NCBI GenBank assembly: GCA_035477595.1
Contig: DATIKM010000059.1
Location: 5,708 to 69,707 of the forward strand
Direction of reading: 5' to 3'
From: DATIKM01 sp035477595
Lineage (GTDB): Bacteria > Armatimonadota > Chthonomonadetes > Chthonomonadales > CAJBBX01
DNA length: 64,000 nucleotides
Both the position numbers and the translations under genes were made by a program. Shown piece by piece: positions 43,447 to 52,364 of this stretch. The number at the start of each line of letters is the position of its first letter. The first letter of the stretch is position 1. The notes under the pieces are model-generated. The model did not search any database. It worked only from the letters and a program-made list of their open reading frames with translations, and was not told where the DNA came from.

Positions 43447-44218
43447 CGCGGTTGCGGAGCCCTGCGCCGACGCCCACCCGAGCGCGCGAGTCCAGGGAAC
43501 TCTCATCGCCCTCGACCAGGTCGGGAAGGTCTACCCGGGGCCAAACGCGACGAGAGCGCTCAGGGACATTAACCTCACCGTGTGCCCCGGCGAGTTCGTC
43601 GCCATTCTGGGGCCGTCCGGTTCCGGCAAGAGCACGCTGCTGCACCTCGCTGGAGCACTGGACCGGCCGACGGAGGGCACGGTGCGGATCGCCGGCGAGT
43701 CGCTGACCGATCTGGACGACGAGGGCCTCGCCCGCCTGCGCCGGCGCCACATCGGCTTCATCTTCCAGTTTCACTACCTCATGCCGGACTTCAATGTGCT
43801 GGAGAACGTGCTCATGCCCACCGCGCTCTCGGATGGGTGGGGGAACCGTGCCGCCGAGCGCGAGGCCCGAGAGCTGCTGGAGCGGGTCGGGCTGGGCGAC
43901 AAGTGGCGCAACCGCGCGACCGACCTCTCCGGCGGCCAGCAGCAGCGCGTCGCCGTCGCACGGGCGCTCGCTGGCGGCAAGTCGCTCGTGCTGGCGGACG
44001 AGCCAACCGGGAACCTGGACACGCGCAACAGCCACGCCGTGTTTCGGCTGCTGCGCGAGTTCCGTGACCGCGAGGGGACGACGTTCATGATCGTGACGCA
44101 CGACCTGCACCTGGCGAGCCAGGCGGACCGCATCGTCACGATAGTGGACGGCAGCGTTGAGGATGACCGCCGGAACCTGCCCCTGGGTTTCGGGAACCCG
44201 GCCACCGAGCCGTCGTGA
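43439..44218 (+). CDS. ABC transporter ATPase (MacB/LolD-like)
   Basis: A 259-residue ABC ATPase with Walker A GPSGSGKST, the Q-loop FIFQFHYLMPDF, signature LSGGQQQRVAVARAL, Walker B LVLADEPTGNLD and the H-loop VTHDLHLA. These match the MacB/LolD/FtsE branch, which pairs with FtsX-type permeases. The start ATG lies inside the last codons of the permease gene (8-bp overlap), so the adaptor, permease and ATPase form one translationally coupled operon. A small hairpin follows. Confidence 0.96.
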   Translation: MGDAVAEPCADAHPSARVQGTLIALDQVGKVYPGPNATRALRDINLTVCPGEFVAILGPSGSGKSTLLHLAGALDRPTEGTVRIAGESLTDLDDEGLARLRRRHIGFIFQFHYLMPDFNVLENVLMPTALSDGWGNRAAEREARELLERVGLGDKWRNRATDLSGGQQQRVAVARALAGGKSLVLADEPTGNLDTRNSHAVFRLLREFRDREGTTFMIVTHDLHLASQADRIVTIVDGSVEDDRRNLPLGFGNPATEPS

Positions 44219-44233
44219 GGGGCGGGATGCCCC
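44219..44233. terminator. Small hairpin between convergent genes
   Basis: A 5-bp G+C stem (GGGGC with GCCCC) and 5-nt loop directly after the ATPase stop, in the 63-bp gap to the convergent WbsX-like gene. Confidence 0.3.
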
Positions 44234-44281
44234 GTACGAGGCGTCGTCAGCGCCAGGGCGCCAGTTGGTCGCGATCCGCGC

Positions 44282-47008
44282 CTACCTGCGCTCGCCGGGC
44301 GGAGCAATGATGCGCACCGCGTCGATCTCGATCCGCACGCGCCCGTGGTTGCACGGGTCAAACCGGAACCCCGTCACCGCGCCGCGGAAGCGCGGAGAGA
44401 CGTTCGGTGTGAACCGCACCGTGCGCCACTCCCCGTCGAGCCGCACCGGCGCCGAGACGCTCTGCGCTTCGTTGACTGGCGCCGTCGCGGTGCTCCAGAA
44501 GAGCCTCGCATGGTCCTCCACGGGCAGCGGGACCAGCGGCGTGAGGCGCATGCGCACCTCAACCGCGGCGCACTCCGATGCCCGGAGGGCGAGCGGCGGG
44601 CTGAGGATGGCGGGGTCGACGCCGGAGCTCTCGCCGGACCACGCGCCGCCCTCGGCGCGCACATTCGTCATGAACATCATCGCCATCCAGTCTTCCATGG
44701 AGCGGTCGAACGTCCAGTCGCGCCGGCGAACTGGCTCCACCTGCACGGTGGGCACGCGGACGCCGGCGTCCTCAGGCGTCAGGTCGACCTGTGGGCCCGC
44801 ATCCGGCGCGAAGACGGAGCGGATCGCGTCGAGGTAGCCGAACCCGAACTCCTGGTGCGGCTCGATGTAGGAGCCCTCTCCCCACTCGTTCCACGCCTCG
44901 ACCAGCACCATCGGAAGCGCCCTGGCGGGGTTCGCCTCCACGAAGCGGCGCGCGTCCGCCAGATGCCGGCGGAAAAGGGCCGGAGTGCGCCCGGTCCGCA
45001 CCAGGGCGTTGGCGCCGTGCCAGGGACGTGCGTCCCAGCCGCCGTTCACGGGAGTGAGGATCGGGATGGGTGAGGTGTCGGCGATGCGCTGCCACCACTC
45101 GCGGTGTGGTGCGAGGAGTCCCTCCCACGGCCAGGCGCCAGGGCCGCCCGGCGTGCCGAGCGCCGGCCAGGTGTAGGCCGTCACCGCGTCGTACCCGTCG
45201 CGGCCCATCTCAGCGGCTTGGGCGGGGTTGCCAATGACCGCAATCAGGTAGAGCCCTGGCAGGCCCGCCTCGCGGCAGATCGCTCGCATCTCCTCGAGGG
45301 CGGCGGCCTTTTCGCCGGGCGGCAGGTCCTCCCGGATGCGGCTCGGCTGGAAGATGATGACGACAGGCTTCCCGTCCACCGTCTTGTACTCCGGGCGACG
45401 GAAGTAGTGCTGGATCCAGAAGCGGGTCACCTCGCGCAGGTCCTCCCGCGAGGTGGTGTTCGGCGGGTTGTGGTTTGCCCAGAGCAGACAGAAACGCAGC
45501 AGGTTCCCGTGGCGGGACATGAACAGCCCGTCGTGGAGCGCGTGCTCCAGCATCCGGTCGCCGCCCACCCAGTACCAGCAGTAGGCGAAGAAGGTGATGC
45601 CGTGCTCGACGGCCCACCGCACGTGCCAGTCGGCGATCTCCGGCTCACCCTCGCGGTACCAGCCGAGCGCAGGCCGGCGCTCAGGGAAGCGTGTGATGGG
45701 CGCCCACTGGCCGGGTGCGCGCCAGCCTGGGAAGTAGTACACGCCCACATCCAGCGGCCCGCGCACCGGCCTTGGCGGACGGATCGCCGTTCTGGCCGGG
45801 AGGGGCGGATGGACGGGGATGGTGGCGGAGCCGGTCGCCGGGGCGCCGCCAGCGCGCCGCACCGACACTCGCAGGGCGTGCCGACCGGGCCGGTCGAAGC
45901 GCACCATCCAGCGCCACACGGCTTCCTCGGCGAAGGCGAGCGTCGCGGGTCCCGGCGCGGGTCGCTGAACGATGCGGCCGCCAGCCGGCAGCGCCAAGGT
46001 GGGGACCATGGCGCGCGCCACTGCCCCACCGCCGTTCTGCACGCGCGCGACCACCGGGAATGGCCGGCCCGCTCGTGGCATAGTCTGCTCCGCCGCGAGC
46101 GCGACGACCCGGAGGTCGGGAGGGCCCTGCGGCGCCGCAACCACGCGCAGGCTTTCCACCGTCACGGCGTCCCCGGCGCGCTCGCCCGGTCGCAGTCCCA
46201 TGGCCTGAACGCGCCCCAGCCATGCCGGCGACGCGAGCATGTCTACGTTCACCACGCGCATCCTGCCGTCCGCCGTCACCGGAAAGCGCAGCTCCTGCAG
46301 ACCGTGGGCGCGGTCCGTGGCAAAGACTACGGAGGCGGTCTGCGGTCCAGAGGAGGCCAGGCGCACGGCGACCACCGCGCGCTGTTCGGCGTCAACGTCG
46401 ACCGGTCGCGCCAGTGCGAAGCCGCCGTGCGCCCGCATGGTGAGGCGCGCGCCGCCCGCCACGCCGGCCGCGGCGACCTTCTGCGCGATCGGCCAGGCGC
46501 CGTCGGCGGCTGTCGCCTCCACGATCCGAACGGCCCGCAGGGCGAACTCCGCGCCGTCGTAGGGGTCGATGCGGAGCTGTACGATGCGGCGCTCGTTGTG
46601 CCAGAACGGGTAGACGCGGACCGTCTGCCAGCGCATGCCGCCCTGCACCGGTGCGAGCGTTAGCTTCGATTGATCGAGCCCGGAGTGCGGCCCTTCGCGT
46701 GTGCCGCTCCAGAAGAGCTCGACGTTTCCGGCGCCGCTTGCAGCGATCTCCAGCTCGATCGCCTGGAAGGCGCTGGCGGGCACCTCGAACCAGGGCTCGA
46801 ATATCATCTGCGGGTCGGCACCCTCGCATCGGAAGCGCAGCGCGCCGTTCTCGATGCGCACGTTGCGCATCTCGGTGTTCGGGCGCCACTGCGCGAGGCG
46901 CTCCGGCGTGTCGAAGCGCCACTCTCGGAGCAGGCGATCTGCCCGCGCGCTGTGCGTAGCGCAGGTAAGGAGCGCAGCCACAAGGAGAGGGAGGACGTAC
47001 CTAGCCAC
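44282..47008 (-). CDS. Secreted WbsX/GH99-like protein
   Basis: A 908-residue protein with a signal peptide (YVLPLLVAALLTCATHSARA). An N-terminal beta-rich region (about 25-410, with galactose-binding-like RLLREWRFDTPERL and repeats of ALRAVRIVEA) is followed by a TIM-barrel module (about 420-790) of the WbsX/GH99-like group: LDVGVYYFPGW, IADWHVRWAVEHGITFFAYCWYWVGG, KPVVIIFQPSR and the characteristic AWNEWGEGSYIEPHQEFGFGYL. A beta domain ends the protein. GH99 relatives cleave alpha-mannans by Glu residues; WbsX-type proteins often lie in polysaccharide loci. The GTG start at 47008 has GGAG 10 bases upstream and overlaps the preceding gene by 8 bp; an ATG at 47029 lacks a ribosome site. Confidence 0.8.
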   Translation of the reverse strand: MARYVLPLLVAALLTCATHSARADRLLREWRFDTPERLAQWRPNTEMRNVRIENGALRFRCEGADPQMIFEPWFEVPASAFQAIELEIAASGAGNVELFWSGTREGPHSGLDQSKLTLAPVQGGMRWQTVRVYPFWHNERRIVQLRIDPYDGAEFALRAVRIVEATAADGAWPIAQKVAAAGVAGGARLTMRAHGGFALARPVDVDAEQRAVVAVRLASSGPQTASVVFATDRAHGLQELRFPVTADGRMRVVNVDMLASPAWLGRVQAMGLRPGERAGDAVTVESLRVVAAPQGPPDLRVVALAAEQTMPRAGRPFPVVARVQNGGGAVARAMVPTLALPAGGRIVQRPAPGPATLAFAEEAVWRWMVRFDRPGRHALRVSVRRAGGAPATGSATIPVHPPLPARTAIRPPRPVRGPLDVGVYYFPGWRAPGQWAPITRFPERRPALGWYREGEPEIADWHVRWAVEHGITFFAYCWYWVGGDRMLEHALHDGLFMSRHGNLLRFCLLWANHNPPNTTSREDLREVTRFWIQHYFRRPEYKTVDGKPVVIIFQPSRIREDLPPGEKAAALEEMRAICREAGLPGLYLIAVIGNPAQAAEMGRDGYDAVTAYTWPALGTPGGPGAWPWEGLLAPHREWWQRIADTSPIPILTPVNGGWDARPWHGANALVRTGRTPALFRRHLADARRFVEANPARALPMVLVEAWNEWGEGSYIEPHQEFGFGYLDAIRSVFAPDAGPQVDLTPEDAGVRVPTVQVEPVRRRDWTFDRSMEDWMAMMFMTNVRAEGGAWSGESSGVDPAILSPPLALRASECAAVEVRMRLTPLVPLPVEDHARLFWSTATAPVNEAQSVSAPVRLDGEWRTVRFTPNVSPRFRGAVTGFRFDPCNHGRVRIEIDAVRIIAPPGERR

Positions 47009-49688
47009 GGTTGGCGATCTCCAGGTCATCGAGGTAAAGCGAGGTGGCGATGGTGGCGTTCGAGCTGAATCCGATCCATGTGATCTGCTCGAAGTCGCGC
47101 GAGCCGACCGGTAGGTCGGCGAACTCGCGGGCCGGCTGGCCCGGTATCTCGACGCGCAGGCTCCAGACGCTCCTGCGCGCGGGGCCGATCGTCGAGCGCA
47201 CCGTGTAGCGCACCCAGACGTCCGGCGGGATGCGAAGGATCTCCCTGCCGCCTACCGTCAGTGCGCCTCTATCGATCTGGAAGCTCGGGCCAACGCGGTA
47301 GAGCGGTGTTCGCCAGTCCCGCCACTCGTGGTACATCACGGTGTCGGCCGCGACGCGCATGCCGAACGAGCAGGTCGACTCGCCGCGCGCGTGGTTGGGC
47401 TGGAACACCAGGTGTGGGTTGAAAGCGTGTTGCAGGTCCGGCGCGTCGGCGATCAGCAGGCTGCGCCTGCCGGAGGCCGCCGTCTCCTCGGTGACCGCAA
47501 TGCGGTCTCCCCGGCCCTCGGTGTTGTTCTGGGCTTCGGGGCACGGCGCGCCGGGCGGCACGCGCTCGAAGTCTAGCCTCACACGCATCGGCGGGGCCGG
47601 CGGCGGCTCTGGCGCGAACACGACGGGCGGGTAAGTCACCGAGGCAGCCAGCCTGCGCCACGATGCCGGGCCAAGCACGCCTGCGCGCGAGGGGTCGAAC
47701 GGCTGGAACCCTATGCGCGACGCGGGCGAGCCTGGCCTCAGGCGAAAATCGCCGCGCTCCGGCGCCACAAACAGCGGGTCGGCGACGATCGAACCGGCGT
47801 CATGGCCGAGGGCCTGCCACGCGGCGAGGTCGCGTCCCTCGAAGGTGACAGGCCTGCCGCCTGCCCAGTAGAGGTTGCGTTCCAGACGCACGTTGGCGTC
47901 GGCCCACGAGCCGGTGAAGAGCGGCCCCTGGTCCCACAGCACGATGTTGCGCTCGAAGGTGAAGGAGAGATGGGGCTCGACGCGCGAGCGCTGGAGCTGG
48001 CCATCCATGCTGTAGGCAAGGATGTTGTTGCGGATCATGTTGCCGCGCCCATAGTGCTGATGGTAGGTCCCCGTCTTGACGTGGTGGACGAGATTGCCCT
48101 CCATCAGGTAGTCCGCGCTGCCTTCGTCGTTGTAGAGGCCCCACCCACCACGCCCGTACCGGTCGTACGAGTACACGTGGTGGATGTGGTTGTGGCTGAC
48201 GCTCGATCCCCCCGATGCCCCGAGCGTGTAGACGCCGCCCATGTCGCTCAGCACGCCCTGGCCTATGTTGTGGATTCGGTTGAACTCGATTGTGTTGCGC
48301 TGCGCCAGGCTCTCGGCGTAGCCCCAGGTCCACCCCACCGAGACTCCGGTGTAGAAGCCGCCCGAGATGTCGTTGTGGGTGATCCGGTTCTCACCGCTCT
48401 GGCCGATCCAGACGCCCACCGCGCCCCGGTGCATCTGTCCGTAGCCCTGCACAATGCAGTTGTGCATCGCGATGCGGCGGGTTCGGTCGGGCCCTTCGGG
48501 TCGGATGACGCCCTCGCCGATCCGTACGGCGCCCCCGCCGAGGTCGCGCAGCAGGCTGCGCACGACCGAGCTGTCCGTGCACCCTCTCCGGAACCAGATG
48601 CCGTAGGTGCCCACGTGGGCGATCTCGCAGTCGCGGAACGAAACGTGTCGCCCATGGTCCACCATGATGGCTGCTGGCACCGTGTACGCCGCCTGGCCAT
48701 CCGCCTGGCCGGTCGCCGGGCGCAGATACTGCCCGTGGCGGAACGCGATCCCCTCGAACCGGACGTGCTCCACCTTGCGGTCGGCCGTGCCCTCAATGCG
48801 CACGAAGGCCTCGGCGACAGGCGCCACGACGACCGCGCGCCGCATGTCCTCGCCGCGACGCGGCACGTACCAGATGACGCCCTGGCGATCGAGCATCCAT
48901 TCGCCGGGCTCGTCGAGTGCAGGCAGCAGGTTCTCCAGGTGGTACCGCTGCCGCGGTCCCCAGTCAAGGAACGGCCAGGGCGCCGGACCGACTGTGACCA
49001 CTGCGTCGCCGTCGATGCCGGCGATGGGCAGCACCGAGACCTCCCACGAATGGAAGGCCACCACCACCGCCGCGCGCAGGTCCTCCTGGCTGAGCGCGCG
49101 CAGCGGAGCAAGGTCCTCCGGCCGGCCGCGGAACGCCCGGCGGGCCAGGTTGGCATCCTGGCCGGTGAGGGGGTCGACGCCATAGTCGACCCGGCCGGTC
49201 GTGTAGTAGTACCAGCGGTTGGGCGTGCGCGCGCGAACGGCCCGCCGGCTGTTCACCCATAGCTGCTCGAACCGCCAGCCCGCCGGCACGCGCGCTCTCC
49301 AGCGTCCGCCGCCCGCGGGCTCCCAGCCGACGATGCGCCGCCCGCCGGTGACCACCGGCCGAGTGCCCGCCGCGGCCCTGTAGACCACCGGCGCGCCCGC
49401 AGCGCCGCCGTCTCGCGGTTCCAGCACCAGCGGGGAGGTCACGCGGTGCTCTCCGGCGGCCAGCGCGATCGTCACGGGGCCTGATGCGCGACCGCCCGCT
49501 CGAAGCGCCCGTAGAGCGTCGCGCGCGCCGGCGAGCGAAGCGAGCGGACCGTCAGTTCGCGACGCGTTGGGGCGCGCCAGCCGGCCCGACCAACTGTCAT
49601 CGCCAAGAGGGGACACGTGCAGCGTGGTCTCGGCTCGCGCGGGCGCGGCTGCGCACGCGAGCAGGGCGACGATGAGCGCAGGCCTCAT
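47001..49688 (-). CDS. Secreted right-handed beta-helix protein (GH141-like)
   Basis: An 895-residue protein. A signal peptide (MRPALIVALLACAAAPARA) is followed by LHVSPLGDDSWSGRLARPN and LASLAGARDALRALR, a typical opening for parallel beta-helix glycosidases and lyases. The central region (about 290-640) has many repeating beta-helix turns (VRFEGIAFRHGQ, VSFRDCEIAHVGTYGIWFRRG, NTIEFNRIHNIGQGVLSDMGG, MIRNNILAY). The C-terminal 200 residues form a concanavalin-like beta domain (PMRVRLDFERVP, FGMRVAADTVMYHE). Enzymes of family GH141 share this layout; fucosidase or xylanase activity is known there but cannot be assumed here. ATG at 49688 follows GGAGG by 8 bases. Stop overlaps the WbsX-like start, so the two are coupled. 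Confidence 0.82.
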   Translation of the reverse strand: MRPALIVALLACAAAPARAETTLHVSPLGDDSWSGRLARPNASRTDGPLASLAGARDALRALRAGGRASGPVTIALAAGEHRVTSPLVLEPRDGGAAGAPVVYRAAAGTRPVVTGGRRIVGWEPAGGGRWRARVPAGWRFEQLWVNSRRAVRARTPNRWYYYTTGRVDYGVDPLTGQDANLARRAFRGRPEDLAPLRALSQEDLRAAVVVAFHSWEVSVLPIAGIDGDAVVTVGPAPWPFLDWGPRQRYHLENLLPALDEPGEWMLDRQGVIWYVPRRGEDMRRAVVVAPVAEAFVRIEGTADRKVEHVRFEGIAFRHGQYLRPATGQADGQAAYTVPAAIMVDHGRHVSFRDCEIAHVGTYGIWFRRGCTDSSVVRSLLRDLGGGAVRIGEGVIRPEGPDRTRRIAMHNCIVQGYGQMHRGAVGVWIGQSGENRITHNDISGGFYTGVSVGWTWGYAESLAQRNTIEFNRIHNIGQGVLSDMGGVYTLGASGGSSVSHNHIHHVYSYDRYGRGGWGLYNDEGSADYLMEGNLVHHVKTGTYHQHYGRGNMIRNNILAYSMDGQLQRSRVEPHLSFTFERNIVLWDQGPLFTGSWADANVRLERNLYWAGGRPVTFEGRDLAAWQALGHDAGSIVADPLFVAPERGDFRLRPGSPASRIGFQPFDPSRAGVLGPASWRRLAASVTYPPVVFAPEPPPAPPMRVRLDFERVPPGAPCPEAQNNTEGRGDRIAVTEETAASGRRSLLIADAPDLQHAFNPHLVFQPNHARGESTCSFGMRVAADTVMYHEWRDWRTPLYRVGPSFQIDRGALTVGGREILRIPPDVWVRYTVRSTIGPARRSVWSLRVEIPGQPAREFADLPVGSRDFEQITWIGFSSNATIATSLYLDDLEIANRG

Positions 49689-49734
49689 GCGTTCCGCCTC
49701 CGTGGGACAGGCTGGGTTGCGCGGAGGTTCGCCG

Positions 49735-49748
49735 GCGCGCGCGCGCGC
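49735..49748. repeat. Alternating GC tract
   Basis: Fourteen bases of strictly alternating G and C in the 71-bp gap between the exporter and beta-helix genes, a Z-DNA-prone sequence. Confidence 0.5.
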
Positions 49749-49759
49749 TCCTGCCGCGC

Positions 49760-50635
49760 TTAGCCGGCGACGAGCTGGACCACGAGGCCGGCGGCTATGC
49801 TCACGGCGAGCAGCAGCGCCAGCACCCGCAGGGTATCGACCCGGCTCGGGTTCTCGCGCATGAGGACGAGGATGCCGGCGCCGCCTGCCGCGCTCAGGCC
49901 CGCGATGGTGGCGCCGAGCCCGATGGCGCCGTCGAGGTAGGCCTCGGTGATCGCGACGGACGAGGCGCACGTGGGAACTAGGCCAATGAGTGCGGCAATC
50001 ACGGGCTGCAGCGGCGAGTCCGCGAGCAGCAGGCGGCGGAGGCCGTCCTCGCCCGCGCGGTCGACCGCCATCTCCAACGCGAGGGTCACCAGAAGGACGA
50101 AGGCGAAGACCAGCACCGTGCGTTCGAGCGCGCATCGCCAGACGGGGCGGTGAGGGTGTATGCAGGCGGCGCGGCGCCCGCTTGCGGGCGCCGGCGCATC
50201 CGGCCCGGCATCCGCGGCCGCAGTTGCTGCGTCGCCGTTGCGCCGCCGACCCAGGGCATCCACCGCGAGCCCCGCCACGATGGCGAGCACGACTTTGATG
50301 CCCAGGATGGGCGCCAGCGCTCCGATGGCGGAAGACCCATGGGCCAGCATGAGGGGCACGGCCTCATCGGACGTGGACAGAAACGCCGCCAGGAGCGTGC
50401 CGAGCGTCACGGCGCGACGTGCGTAGAGCGCACTGGCCATGGCGCTGAAGCCGCACTGCGGCACACAGCCGAGGGCCGCCGCCGCGGGAGGCCCTCCGGG
50501 CCCGCGCAGGCGGAGGGTCCGGTCGAGCGACGGGCCGTACCGATGCTCCATCCACTCGAGGGCCAGGAAGATGGCCGCCAGGAACGGGAGCATCGGCAGC
50601 GTGTGATGGAACGCCTCGTGGAACGCTTCAATCAT
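49760..50635 (-). CDS. ArsP_2-like putative heavy-metal exporter
   Basis: A 291-residue integral membrane protein with about eight to ten hydrophobic segments. It shows the family's landmarks: an N-terminal AFHHTLPMLPFLAAIFLALEWMEHRYG, the GCVPQCGFSAMASALYARRAVTLGTLLAAFLSTSDEAVPLML block and a second related LIGLVPTCASSVAITEAYLDGAIGLG block, which make an internal duplication. The middle loop (about 130-165) is His/Cys/Arg-rich (ACIHPHRPVWRC) and could sense or bind metal. Such proteins are annotated as 10-TM heavy-metal exporters or manganese transporters; the metal is unproved. It lies 93 bp downstream of the Fur-type gene on the same strand. Confidence 0.82.
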   Translation of the reverse strand: MIEAFHEAFHHTLPMLPFLAAIFLALEWMEHRYGPSLDRTLRLRGPGGPPAAAALGCVPQCGFSAMASALYARRAVTLGTLLAAFLSTSDEAVPLMLAHGSSAIGALAPILGIKVVLAIVAGLAVDALGRRRNGDAATAAADAGPDAPAPASGRRAACIHPHRPVWRCALERTVLVFAFVLLVTLALEMAVDRAGEDGLRRLLLADSPLQPVIAALIGLVPTCASSVAITEAYLDGAIGLGATIAGLSAAGGAGILVLMRENPSRVDTLRVLALLLAVSIAAGLVVQLVAG

Positions 50636-50677
50636 CGGCGCCTCGATGCAGCCCTCTGGCGGCAGAACATGGGTGGC

Positions 50678-50702
50678 ATTCTACCATACCGGAATAATCC
50701 GA
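50678..50702 (-). promoter_or_regulatory. A+T-rich promoter/operator candidate before the metal exporter
   Basis: On the minus strand TGGTAGAAT forms an extended -10 box, preceded by GGATTATTCCGGTA. It is the only A+T-rich patch in the 93-bp gap. Fur-family proteins bind A+T-rich dyads, so an operator is plausible, but no clean dyad of the known Fur, Zur or Mur boxes is visible. Confidence 0.35.
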
Positions 50703-50728
50703 TGTGGGTTCCGGATGCTGGCAGAGGC

Positions 50729-51160
50729 CTATCGGGCTCCACATGCGCACTTGGAGCAGTGGCCGTACAGCTCGAGCGCGTGGCTCACCGTTCGGAAACC
50801 CGGGTCCTCCGCCGGCGATGGGAAGTGGTCCGGCAGCGGGCAGTGGGGCACGCAGAACGTCTTCCCACAACGGAGGCAGATGGCGTGGTGGTGGTGATTG
50901 TCGCCCTGGAACTCGTAGCGGCTGCTGGCGCGGCTCTGGAGGTGGAGCTGGTTCACCAGGCCCGTGCTCGCGAGGAGCGCGAGATTGCGGTACACGGTGT
51001 CGAGGCTTGCCCGCCGGCCGTTCTCGTGGAGGACCTGGAGCACCTCCGCGGCAGTGAGGGGATGGGGGGCCTCCACGAGCGTGCGCAGGATGGCTACGCG
51101 CTGGGGGGTGATCCGCTCCCCCATCGCTCGCAGCCGGACGACCACGCCGGTCAGGTCCAT
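50729..51160 (-). CDS. Fur-family metal-responsive regulator
   Basis: A 143-residue Fur-family repressor. The N-terminal winged helix shows ERITPQRVAILRTLVEAPHPLTAAEVLQVL and SLDTVYRNLALLASTGLVNQL. The dimer/metal domain carries DNHHHHAICLRCG with the conserved His cluster and Cys pair, and a C-terminal CSKCACG Cys pair that would bind structural zinc. Fur, Zur, Mur and PerR cannot be separated with confidence. The following metal-exporter gene suggests it controls metal balance. I prefer ATG 51160 because GAGAGG lies 7 bases upstream; ATG 51166 and the frame to 51202 are alternatives. A nested hairpin lies just ahead. Confidence 0.9.
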   Translation of the reverse strand: MDLTGVVVRLRAMGERITPQRVAILRTLVEAPHPLTAAEVLQVLHENGRRASLDTVYRNLALLASTGLVNQLHLQSRASSRYEFQGDNHHHHAICLRCGKTFCVPHCPLPDHFPSPAEDPGFRTVSHALELYGHCSKCACGAR

Positions 51161-51188
51161 CGACATACCTCTCAATCGGGTGCACTCC

Positions 51189-51250
51189 GCCCCCGGAGCC
51201 ATCGATGCCGCCCTGGGCGCGCGCAGCCGGCAACCGGCTACTCCGGGGGC
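51189..51250. repeat. Nested inverted repeats between thyX and fur
   Basis: A 10-bp perfect outer stem (GCCCCCGGAG with CTCCGGGGGC) encloses an inner 6-bp hairpin (AGCCGG, caa loop, CCGGCT). It lies between the thyX stop and the Fur-type start on the minus strand and could end the thyX transcript or act in the fur leader. Confidence 0.4.
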
Positions 51251-51299
51251 AGGGGCTGTGCTGAATGCGCGGACGGACGGGCTGGGCGGCGCGCCGCTG

Positions 51300-52202
51300 C
51301 TACACCTTGCGGTGCTCGGCCTCCAGGGCGAGTGTGCCGTCGGGCAGCGTCACCGGGCTGTAGTCGCCAAAGAGTATGCCATCCGTCGTGACCAGCACGG
51401 CGTAGACCGCGAAGGCGAGCGCCCGGATCTCTATCTCGGCATGCGGCGACGCCCGCATCTCCAGGAAGTGGCGCCATGCGCGGGCGTTGCCTGTCACGAC
51501 GATGGGCGCCTCCGCCTCGTTGGGCAGGAGAGCCCGCGCCGCCTGCTGCACCTTCTTGCGCAGGTCGGTTCGGGCCTCGGCGCTGAGAAGGGCCTCGCCG
51601 CTGCGCTGACGCTCGATAAGGGCGTCCGCCACCGCGGCGTAGTCGGCAGCGGCGCGGTCGATGCGCTCCACGAACCGGGCGTGCAGTGCGGGGTCCTCGG
51701 CGAACTCCGGCCGCTCCACGAAGCGGAGGATCCTCCCGGAGACGTACCGCTGGCTGAGCTGGGAGAAGCCGAATCCTGCTCGGTGACGCACCAGCTCGTG
51801 CGTCACGCTCCGCGATATGCCGTAGAGGAGCAGCGAGTAGCAGGCATGCTCCAGCACCGAGCCGTGGCCGGACTGCTTGATGTTGTCGAAGTAGCGGTCA
51901 GCATCGCGGTTGTACGTGCGCCTCGGGCCGAAGCTGGCGTAACAGAGCTGGCCCGCCACCTTGCAGAGCATGGCGCCCGGCGGCATGGGCGTGGTGTCCT
52001 CGACGTACTCCGCGAAGCGGAGCCCCGGGTCGAACCCGTCGAGGAATGCGCGCAGTCCCTCGAGCGACACGGCCGGGCGCGCCAGAAGCTGGACGCCGGG
52101 CTCCCTGAGGTAGGGGGTGCCGCGCTCGGTCCGGAGTGTGGCGGCAGGTGTGCCTGGGTAGCCGGACCCGTCGCCGGCGAGACGTTCGCGTGGGTCCTTC
52201 AT
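51300..52202 (-). CDS. thyX: Flavin-dependent thymidylate synthase
   Basis: A 300-residue ThyX, which methylates dUMP with methylenetetrahydrofolate, FAD and NADPH. The motif RHRAGFGFSQLSQRY begins at Arg139; it is one residue longer between RHR and SQRY than the common motif. Other support: LLLYGISRSVTHELVRH, DIKQSGHGSVLEH-like NIKQSGHGSVLEHA (stacking His), SAEARTDLRKKVQQAARALLPNEAEAPIVVTGNARAWRHF with the family's late Arg-His pattern (core: TGNARAWRHFLEMR). No ThyA is in the window. ATG 52202 was chosen because the upstream part of the open frame is antisense to the next gene and has no family match. Confidence 0.93.
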   Translation of the reverse strand: MKDPRERLAGDGSGYPGTPAATLRTERGTPYLREPGVQLLARPAVSLEGLRAFLDGFDPGLRFAEYVEDTTPMPPGAMLCKVAGQLCYASFGPRRTYNRDADRYFDNIKQSGHGSVLEHACYSLLLYGISRSVTHELVRHRAGFGFSQLSQRYVSGRILRFVERPEFAEDPALHARFVERIDRAAADYAAVADALIERQRSGEALLSAEARTDLRKKVQQAARALLPNEAEAPIVVTGNARAWRHFLEMRASPHAEIEIRALAFAVYAVLVTTDGILFGDYSPVTLPDGTLALEAEHRKV

Positions 52203-52270
52203 GCCCCAAGGTTCGCCGCGAGGGGCTCGCGCTCCTGCGCGTGTCGCTGGCGCGCGGACGAGCAGGAAAA

Positions 52271-52282
52271 CGCGCGCGCGCG
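52271..52282. repeat. Alternating CG tract in a divergent gap
   Basis: Six CG repeats, flanked by AAAA, in the 162-bp region between divergent thyX and the lactonase gene. Z-DNA-prone; function unknown. Confidence 0.45.
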
Positions 52283-52364
52283 TCGAACCACCGCCATACG
52301 GGCCGGCGGAGCCCCGCAACGCGCGCCGCTGGACGTAACGCATCCGTGAGGAGCCGGAGCCGCC

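Noticed and set aside
47802..49262. Plus-strand frame antisense to the beta-helix gene
   Set aside because: Val/His/Arg-rich antisense composition, no domain, and no ribosome site.
50678..50702. Classical Fur, Zur or Mur box
   Set aside because: The patch is A+T-rich but does not form the known 19-bp dyads; kept only as a weak operator candidate.
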